From Baffinella frigidus (lineage: Eukaryota > Cryptophyceae > Cryptomonadales > Baffinellaceae): DNA of 10,675 bases. The position numbers and the translations under genes were made by a program. Below are positions 5,366-10,675 of the stretch, in pieces (the first letter of the stretch is position 1; each line of letters opens with the position of its first letter). The stretch lies in the NCBI GenBank assembly GCA_026770585.1, contig MU646412.1, forward strand, positions 579,524-590,198, in the 5' to 3' direction. The notes beneath the pieces were generated by a model. That model did not search any database and was not told the origin of the DNA. It worked only from the letters and a program-made list of their open reading frames with translations.

Positions 5366-8300
5366 ATGGGTCCCAAGAAAGACGACAAGGAAGAGCGCCT
5401 CGGCGCGTGGGCCCTCGGCAAGTTCTCGAGCCGCCTCAAGGTCAAAACCCCAGCTGCCTCTCTTCCTCGCGCCGGCTCGCCAAAGACACAGCCGGCGACC
5501 CGCCGTGGGCTTGTGGAGCTGGCGAGATGGGTGGCTGACTCGCGGCGTCGTGCGGTGCAGTCCGGGTGCTATTCTGAACACTTGGCGATCTCGACTTTCT
5601 GGCGCCCGATCCTCCACCTGCACCCTGCGCTTTTCGTCTTGCGAGAGTAGGCGGCTCCTCCTCTGCATGACATAAGAGGTCGGTTGATAGGTTGCAGGTG
5701 CAACGTGGTGCCTGAGCGCTCTTGTAATGCCGGCCACGGACACCGTTTGTCTGCCTCAAAAAATCCTCATTTGGCACCGAGTACTCAGGGATTGGTGATG
5801 CGTTCGCGGCGGCTGAGCAGGTGGGGCTGGTCGGCCTTCCCAACGTCGGCAAGAGGTGCCTCTCCCCCCCTCCTCCAGGCGCTGGTTGGGTGTGTTGGGG
5901 GGCTGAAGGGAGCTCAGAACCTAGGCGCGCCGAAAATTCACAGACCGCCGCAGGGTTGGGATGGCCACAGACCGCCGCAGGGTTGGGATGGCCGTCACAT
6001 CACAACAGGAGCCTGTCGGCTAGGATCGACTGGCCTGGAGATAGAAAGAGCGATCGGGAAACAGGGGCGCAGCGCGAAGACTTGCCAGCCGTGTTTTCCC
6101 CGTCACGCCTTGCTCGCAAGGCGTGTTTTTCCTCTCTCGCCCCCCCCGCCCCCCTTCCTCTCACCGCCACCCCCCCCACCCTTCTCCTGGCAGCTATCGG
6201 CTAGCATCGAATGTTGTGGAGACAGACAGAGAGATCGGGAGACACGGACGACAGCTTGGACGCGTGGTAGCTTCTCACCCCCCTAACCCCCCCCCCTTCG
6301 CCCGGCAGCACGACTCCCGGGGTCGATCCTAGCCCCCTTCCTCCCACCCCCCCCCCATCCCTACCTTCTGCCGGCTTCTTAACTCTCTTCGCCCGACAGC
6401 ACGACGTACAACGCGCTGACCAAGTGCGCGATCCCGGCTGAGAACTTCCCCTTCTGTACCATCGGTCCTTGCCCTCCTCCACAACACCCTTTGCGGCATA
6501 CCACTTTCCCTGCGGCAAGTAACTTCGGGATGTTTCAAGTAAATTTGGTCACGTTACCCCCTGGATTCCGGCCCCACTAACGCCCTCGTAGTCCACCGTG
6601 GGGCCCCGCCTTCAAAAACGACGCAGGCCTTGCCTGGATCGTGCACCGTAGCGCTGCTCGGTGCAGATACCCCCCTGTGTCCCTGCGGTATTGCCTACCG
6701 TAGGGCCTAGGGACGATTCACTAGGGGGTTGTTCAAAATCCCTTCGAAGTCCGCTGTGTGGCGTGCACCGTAGCAGCGCTTTCATAGGGTAACGGCCTGA
6801 AAATGGGGTAGTTAGGCATACGGCACTGCCTAGGACCTCCTACCGTAGGCCGAGGGATCCTAGGACCAAAAGGTCTCGGCCTACGGTAGGAGGTCCTAGG
6901 CAATCCCGTAGGCCTAACTACCCCATTTTCAGGCCGTTACCCTATTAGCTTGGGACAGGGCAGGAACACACGCAGCATCTAGCTCTGTCTGGCTAAAACT
7001 GGGCTCGCCGGGGTTCCAGGGTGGAGTTTTGGGGGTTTCACCGTGATTAGTTCACCTAAACTCGAGTTTTCAACTTCCCCGTATTTCACCACACCACCCT
7101 GATTCCTGGTTTGGGGGTTTAGGGTGTTCAACCCTAAACCCTTAACCCCAAACCCTACGTCCCCAAACCCTAAACCCTCACCCAACAGACCCGGACGAGA
7201 CGCGCGTGAACGTTCCGGACGACCTTTCCAATATGTAGGTAGACTGACCACGGTACAAACCGCCCAACTCCAAACTGGCGTTCGCCCTAACCCCTTCAAT
7301 ATGTAGGTAGACTGATCACGGTACACACACCCCAACTCCAAACTGGCGTCCACCCTAACCCCTAACCCCTTCACACAGACCGGAACGAGACGCGTGTCAA
7401 CGTGCCGAACGAGCGCACAAGATCGTTCTGGAAAAGCGTTGAACGAGCGCACAGGATCGTTCTGGAAAAGCGTTAGGCTGGTAGGCAAAACCGCGAACTT
7501 GACGATGCGCCGCAACGCTAACCCCTGGTCGCACACAGACCCCAACGAGACTCGTGTGAACGTGCCGGATGAGCGCTTCGACTGGCTCTGCGCGCACCAC
7601 AAGCCCAAGTCCATCGTCAACCCTTTCCTCGAGGTCCCTCCACCCCCAAGAAATCGCGGGCCTGGGATCCTTAGGGTTGTTAGCGCACGGTGGTGGACTA
7701 CGAGAGGCGCCACACGCCCAAGTCCGCTGCCGAGCGAGGACGAGACAAAATCGTCAAGACCTTCACCTGAATCCTCAAGGAAACGGACTTTCAAATGAAA
7801 AAGCCGGGTGCGGAATCCTGACCTGGGTTCAAATTCCGGGCCTGGCTTTTATTCGTGTGCCGAAGTGGCTCGACAGCGGCCCATTAACTCTTGTCTGGCT
7901 CTGCGCGCACCACACGCCCAAGTCCATCGTCAAATCAACCCTTTCCTCGAAGTTCTTCCACCCCCAAGAAATCGCGGGCCTAGGATCCTTAGGGTTTTTA
8001 GCTCACGGTGTTGGACTACGAGAGGCACCTCACGCCCAAGTTCATGGTCAACCCTTTCCTCGATGTCATTCCCTGCCCTGCGTGGGTGCCTGCTCCACAC
8101 AGCAGACTTCGAAGGGATTTCGAATACCCCCTAAGCGATAAGACCTAGGACCCTACGGTAGGCAACCCGTAGGGGCATAGGGGGGTTCCTACGGATAAGG
8201 TGACGGAAAGGTGGCTCGATTTTGCCCGAAAATTCCTTCGAAGCTGTGTGGATCAGTCGGGGAGGCGACACGCGAGAGCAGAAAGATGCTCTAGGGAGTC

Positions 8301-9009
8301 ACCTACCCAGAGTCATATATCACCGAGTATACAACGCATACGAAGACAATCAGCAATCAGCAGTCAACAGTCAGCAACCAGAAGTCAGCAATCAGGAGTC
8401 AGCAGTGAGCCACGATTTCTCCCCAAGCCTATCGCCAACCCTTGCCGTGAGGTCCTCCCCTGGCTCTGCGCGGGTGCCTGCCAGCAGTCGGCAATCTTTC
8501 TTCTTCTTTATTACTCTCGATACAGGTCCTAAATGAAGCCCTGGAGCCTTGAGTTGCGTGATACAAACGTCTATGAGCCGGCAATCAGCAATCGCCTCTC
8601 TCTTACTCTCTCTCTCTCTCTTACACACACTCTCTCTCTCTCTCTCACGCACTCTCTCTCTCTCTCACGCACTCTCTCTCTCTCGGCAATCAGCAGCCAG
8701 CAGTCAGCAATCAGGAGTCAGCAGTGAGCCACGAGTTCTCTTGTGTCGCGTGCTCGCTGGGAGCTCCTGGCACTCAGGGGTTGAGGGTTGAGGGTTGAGG
8801 GTTTAGGGGCTGAGGGTTGCGGGTTGAGGGTTGCGGGTTGCGGGTTGAGCTCCTGGCACTCGGGGATGCCTTACCAACCCCTCAGCCCCTCACAACTTCA
8901 ACCCGCAAGCCTCAACTCTCAACCCTCAACCCTAAACCCTCAACCCTAAACCCTCAACCCTCAACCCCTCAGCCCTCAACCCTAAACCCTCAACCCTCAA
9001 CCCACAACC

Positions 9010-9068
<59 letters not shown>

Positions 9069-9873
9069 CCGCACGACCAGATCGTGGACATCGCGGGTCT
9101 GGTCAAGGGCGCGGCGCAGGGCGAGGTTTCCGCCCGCTCTTCTCCCACACTACCATTCACATCACTCAACTAGAGGCTCGCGACCTGGCCCATGGCCGAG
9201 GCTCGCTACCTGACTGACCGAGGCTCACACACACACTCTGGGGCACTGTACGGTCTTCAGTCTCCACAGCGTCGGTGTGATTGGGTGGGCGAGGGTCCCC
9301 TGGTGCCTCTCCGCATTCACACGCACCGCGTTCTCGCAACACCCTGGCGCACCGTACAGTTTTCAATGGTGAGGGCGTTGGTTTGATTGGGTGCGGATGG
9401 TTTGCAGAGCGTTGATCTGCAAAGCGTTGGCGTGAGGGTCCGCAGGAGGGTCCGCAGCGCGTTGGTGTTATTGGACTCACCATGAGTCTCCCGAACACGA
9501 AACACGAAACACGAAACACGCCACCCTGAATCGTAAATGCGGATGGCGGGTCTCGGGGACGCGTTGGCGTGATTGGGTGCTGATGAAAACCAAGCCCTCG
9601 CTGACACGCAGGCGTCTGCTGCAGCGTGGGCTCATGTGTTGCGCGTGACAGTTCGTGTGTGAAGACTGAACCAAGAACCAGGAACCAGGAACCAGGATGC
9701 CGAAAGTGTGGATACGGTAGGCATTAGGCGAGTGTGGTGTGGGGTGGAGTGATGGTGATGGTGTGCAGCTAAGCCGTGTTTGATGGCAGGGTCTCGGGAA
9801 CGCGTTCCTCTCGCACATCCAGGGGGTAGATGGCATCATGCACGTGATGCGCGCTTTCGACGACACCGACATC
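5366..9873 (+). CDS. OLA1: OLA1/YchF-type Obg-family ATPase, 5' part, six exons
   Basis: Exons are 5366-5440, 5821-5855, 6400-6464, 7539-7633, 9081-9125 and 9790-9873. They join through GT-AG introns of 380, 544, 1074, 1447 and 664 bp to give 133 open residues. Exon 1 starts MGPKK and ends KFSSRLK. Exon 2 plus exon 3 give [16 protein letters not shown] (P-loop, G1). Exon 3 into exon 4 gives FPFCTIDPNETRV and VPDERFDWL (switch I region). Exon 5 gives [10 protein letters not shown] (G3). Exon 6 gives [10 protein letters not shown] and RAFDDTDI. This order is diagnostic of the YchF/OLA1 subfamily, cytosolic ribosome-associated P-loop NTPases that prefer ATP. The family has about 360-400 residues, so the ATP-specificity motif (NxxE), the coiled coil and the TGS domain lie off the right edge. 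The start was chosen from alignment with the usual MPPKK-like N-terminus; an in-frame ATG at 5258 would add 36 Arg-rich residues. Every intron carries repeats, and exons 3, 4 and 6 have partial copies in nearby introns. Confidence 0.9.
5941..5994 (+). repeat. 27-bp tandem duplication in OLA1 intron 2
   Basis: CAGACCGCCGCAGGGTTGGG plus ATGGC occurs twice in tandem (5941 and 5968). Confidence 0.7.
6013..6399 (+). repeat. OLA1 intron 2: about 181-bp degenerate duplication, C-runs and a copy of the exon 3 acceptor
   Basis: TCGGCTAGGATCGA (6016) recurs as TCGGCTAGCATCGA (6197), each followed by a related AGATCGGGA-type block. C-runs then lead to TTCGCCCGGCAGCACGAC (6297-6314), which differs by one base from the real exon 3 junction TTCGCCCGACAGCACGAC (6388-6405). 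The real site was chosen because only it continues into TYNALTK. Confidence 0.65.
6667..6763 (+). repeat. Third dispersed repeat, copy 2, with flanking direct repeat
   Basis: Same block order as 2647-2758, with GCCTACCGTAGGGCC and CCCTTCGAAGTCCGC. GTGCACCGTAGC occurs on both sides (6641-6652 and 6763-6774), so it may mark a target-site duplication or a slippage product. Located in OLA1 intron 3. Confidence 0.6.
6784..6945. mobile_element. 162-bp palindromic MITE-like element, copy 4
   Basis: Same family, inside intron 3 of OLA1, so it is present in both genes of the window. Bounded by ATAGGGTAACGG and CCGTTACCCTAT, with both CCTAC[C/G]GTAGG motifs intact. Confidence 0.8.
7132..7188 (+). repeat. 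Degenerate CCCTAAA heptamers ending at a pseudo-acceptor
   Basis: In-register units are CCCTAAA, CCCTTAA, CCCCAAA, CCCTACG, then (after one extra base) CCCTAAA and CCCTCAC. The run ends at the AG (7187-7188) that precedes the first partial exon 4 copy, acting there as a pyrimidine-rich tract. Confidence 0.7.
7189..7420 (+). pseudogene. Two partial copies of OLA1 exon 4 head upstream of the real exon
   Basis: Copies begin at 7189 and 7379, each directly after CAG and in the same phase as the real exon 4 (7539). They encode [12 protein letters not shown] and [13 protein letters not shown], then leave the exon sequence after about 35-40 nt. A 70-bp tandem repeat (AATATGTAGGTAGACTGA..., 7228 and 7298) and a 34-bp tandem repeat (7407 and 7441) lie between them and the real exon. 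Confidence 0.75.
7889..8075 (+). pseudogene. Partial copies of OLA1 exon 4 tail plus intron 4 start
   Basis: A block starting CTGGCTCTGCGCGCACCACA (real 7581, copy 7893) is duplicated about 312 bp downstream and includes about 105 bp of adjoining intron. The copy has a 4-base insertion after the SIV codons and no intact exon frame. A further shorter piece (CACGCCCAAGTTCATGGTC at 8032) follows, and a mosaic trace lies near 8428-8470. Confidence 0.75.
8093..8202 (-). repeat. Third dispersed repeat, copy 3 (inverted)
   Basis: The reverse complement reproduces the block order TATCCGTAGGAACC ... CCTACCGTAGG ... TCTTATCGC ... CCTTCGAAGTC. Located in OLA1 intron 4. Confidence 0.6.
8347..8409 (+). 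repeat. Heptamer array of CAATCAG/CAGTCAG type, nine units
   Basis: Nine in-register 7-bp units (CAATCAG, CAATCAG, CAGTCAA, CAGTCAG, CAACCAG, AAGTCAG, CAATCAG, GAGTCAG, CAGTGAG). The last three units plus CCACGA and TTCTC recur at 8708-8740. Confidence 0.8.
8592..8685 (+). repeat. CT-rich microsatellite
   Basis: Long CT runs interrupted by TTACACACA and twice by CACGCA. It separates the two CAATCAG-type heptamer arrays in OLA1 intron 4. Confidence 0.85.
8687..8728 (+). repeat. Heptamer array of CAATCAG type, second copy, six units
   Basis: Units CAATCAG, CAGCCAG, CAGTCAG, CAATCAG, GAGTCAG, CAGTGAG. It ends in the same order as the array at 8347-8409, so the block was duplicated. Confidence 0.8.
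8777..9070. repeat. Inverted pair of telomere-like heptamer arrays (GGGTTGA then CCCTCAA)
   Basis: The G-rich arm (8777-8847) has units GGGTTGA, GGGTTTA and GGGTTGC and is bracketed by direct repeats of GAGCTCCTGGCACTC (8761, 8847). The C-rich arm (about 8888-9070) has mostly CCCTCAA with some CCCTAAA units. It ends about 12 bp before the exon 5 acceptor at 9079-9080, so it also serves as that intron's C-rich tract. Confidence 0.85.
9260..9590 (+). repeat. GCGTTGG(T/C)GTGATTGGGTG-type degenerate repeats with an exon 6 head fragment
   Basis: The motif occurs near 9269, 9374, 9422, 9458 and 9562. The last instance is fused to GATGGCGGGTCTCGGGGACG (9542-9561), a copy of the real exon 6 junction (9782-9806) in which one deleted base removes the AG acceptor. 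Located in OLA1 intron 5. Confidence 0.65.
9492..9520 (+). repeat. ACACGAA heptamer array
   Basis: About four units of ACACGAA in OLA1 intron 5. Confidence 0.75.
9668..9743 (+). repeat. GAACCAG heptamers plus a 50-bp module, copy 1
   Basis: Units GAACCAA and three GAACCAG are followed by GATGCCGAAAGTGTGG, ATACGGTAGG and GGCGAGTGTGGTGTGGGG. The same module follows the heptamers on the other side of exon 6 (to 10050), so exon 6 is bracketed by a direct duplication. Confidence 0.8.
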
Positions 9874-9881
9874 GTACCTAC

Positions 9882-10000
9882 CCGAACCCCGAAACCCGGA
9901 ACCCGAAACCTGGAACCCGAAACCCGGAACCCGAAACCCGAATCCCGGTACCAGGAATCAGAAACCCGAAACCTGGAACCAGGAACCAGGAACCAGAAAC
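9882..10000 (+). repeat. CCGAAAC/CCGGAAC/CAGGAAC heptamer array, 17 in-register units
   Basis: The 7-bp register holds without an indel from 9882 to 10000 while the unit drifts from CCGAAAC/CCGGAAC to CAGGAAC/CAGAAAC. It starts eight bases after the exon 6 donor GT (9874-9875). Confidence 0.85.
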
Positions 10001-10060
10001 CCAGGATGCCGAAAGTGTGGATACGGTAGGGATTTGGCGAGTGTGGTGTGGGGCGGTGGC
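10001..10060 (+). repeat. GATGCCGAAAGTGTGG module, copy 2
   Basis: Repeats 9696-9743 nearly exactly (ATACGGTAGG, GGCGAGTGTGGTGTGGGG), then GCTAATGGCGCGGGG. Related degenerate pieces appear near 10437 and 10568. Confidence 0.75.
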
Positions 10061-10222
10061 TAATGGCGCGGGGTGGTGGTAGATCCTGTCACAGCACCCT
10101 TTGCTTGGTTATGGGTTGCTAGTCCTCGTTTGCTCTGAGGCTCTCCACTGGGTGGTCTACGAATCTTCCACTGGACCCAGAATCTGGGTTTCACGTGACC
10201 GGCTTTTTACTGGAACAGGCCT

Positions 10223-10326
10223 TATCCCTTAAGTGACCATAGGGTGAATATTCACCCTAACTCGCCCTAGGCAGGTCCTAGGGCCCTACCGTAGGTCGTA
10301 TGAGCCTACTGGTCACTTAAGGGATA
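10223..10326. mobile_element. 104-bp palindromic element, copy 2 (inverted relative to copy 1)
   Basis: Ends TATCCCTTAAGTGACC and GGTCACTTAAGGGATA match perfectly as inverted repeats, so this copy is the better preserved. An inner palindrome GGTGAATATTCACC and a CCTACCGTAGG core are present. It lies in OLA1 intron 6. Confidence 0.8.
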
Positions 10327-10465
10327 GTCAACTTCCGCTGGGAAAGTTGACTTTTACAACGAGACGGTGTAGTCCACCGTGTGGGTTGGGAAGAAGTGAA
10401 CGTCTTGACAGATGCACGAGGAAGACACGGCTGGGATTCGGAGTGTGGTGTGTGGCGGTGGCCAA

Positions 10466-10562
10466 TGACGCGAGTGGGGGGTAGATCAGGTGACGCGAGT
10501 GGGGGGTAGATCAATGACGCGAGTGGGGGGTAGATCAATGACGCGAGTGGGGGGTAGATCAG
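10466..10562 (+). repeat. 24-25 bp minisatellite, four units
   Basis: TGACGCGAGTGGGGGGTAGA plus TCA(G/A) starts at 10466, 10491, 10515 and 10539. Weaker relatives (GGCGCGGGG...GTAGATC) lie near 10060 and 10600. Located in OLA1 intron 6. Confidence 0.85.
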
Positions 10563-10635
10563 GATCGAGCAGTGTGGTATGGGGCAGAGGCTAATGGCGC
10601 GGGGGCGCAGGCAGATTAGACACGGTTGGGATTTA

Positions 10636-10675
10636 ATAGGGCAACGGCCTGAAAATGTGGTAGTTAGGCCTACGG
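10636..10675. mobile_element. 162-bp palindromic MITE-like element, copy 5, cut by the window edge
   Basis: ATAGGGCAACGGCCTG followed by the family's TAGTTAGGCCTACGG runs to the last base, inside OLA1 intron 6. Two substitutions are visible against the other copies. Confidence 0.75.

Noticed and set aside
5684-6286. 200-codon plus-strand open frame
   Set aside because: It runs through OLA1 intron 1, exon 2 (in another frame) and C-rich intron 2. The proline-rich tail is translated C-runs.
6979-7794. 271-codon open frame on the minus strand, the longest in the window
   Set aside because: It is antisense to OLA1 exon 4 and its partial copies and to C-rich heptamers. Its repeated peptide segments are translated DNA repeats, and no protein family is recognisable.
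7818-7848. tRNA or tRNA-derived SINE, from a T-arm-like CTGGGTTCAAATTCCGG
   Set aside because: The T-arm and a possible acceptor strand are seen, but no anticodon stem or D-arm can be formed upstream and the pairing has wobbles.
10405-10440. Next OLA1 exon (CAG followed by codons resembling M-H-E-E-D)
   Set aside because: It is one residue short against the family's HVE..VDP segment, and the stretch is part of a repeat that recurs near 10610 and 10010.
10466-10562. CRISPR-like array
   Set aside because: Units are contiguous with no unique spacers, and the context is a eukaryotic intron.

Overview
The window is eukaryotic nuclear DNA. It carries the 5' parts of two intron-rich protein genes transcribed divergently from a shared gap of 423 bp. 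The bases point to a protist or alga: GT-AG introns from about 0.2 to 2.8 kb, very small exons of 35-99 nt, plant/algal-type TTTAGGG heptamers, and introns packed with palindromic repeats. I cannot name the species.

Left half, minus strand. Four exons (4942-4860, 4646-4601, 3094-3008, 217-119) join in frame to give the first 105 residues of a nucleotide-sugar dehydrogenase of the UDP-glucose/GDP-mannose dehydrogenase family. They include the GxGxxG NAD-binding motif, the acidic residue after beta strand 2, an SPEP segment and a VATPS segment. The gene continues off the left edge. The perfect TTTAGGG tract at 1-93 lies just past the exon 4 donor. It therefore reads as intronic, and it has the wrong strand orientation for a left chromosome end.

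Right half, plus strand. Six exons (5366-5440, 5821-5855, 6400-6464, 7539-7633, 9081-9125, 9790-9873) join in frame to give the first 133 residues of an OLA1/YchF-type Obg-family ATPase, with the P-loop GLPNVGKS and the G3 motif DIAGLVKGA. The remaining two thirds lie off the right edge.

The introns hold most of the window. (1) Dispersed palindromes resembling MITEs: a 162-bp family with four full copies and one cut by the window edge, a 104-bp family with two copies, and several single hairpins, many bounded by TA dinucleotides. (2) A shared 11-bp palindromic core, CCTAC[C/G]GTAGG, in three otherwise different repeat families. (3) Arrays of 7-bp repeats with different sequences (CCCTAAA, CCCTCAA, CCCGAAA/CCCGGAA, GAACCAG, CACGAAA, CAATCAG). 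(4) Repeated partial copies of the genes' own exons, usually a splice acceptor plus the first codons, inside neighbouring introns of both genes. Item 4, combined with the heptamer arrays beside splice sites, is the most unusual feature seen here.

The two genes have no obvious common pathway (sugar-nucleotide oxidation and a translation-associated ATPase). The divergent arrangement suggests a shared promoter region rather than a functional unit.
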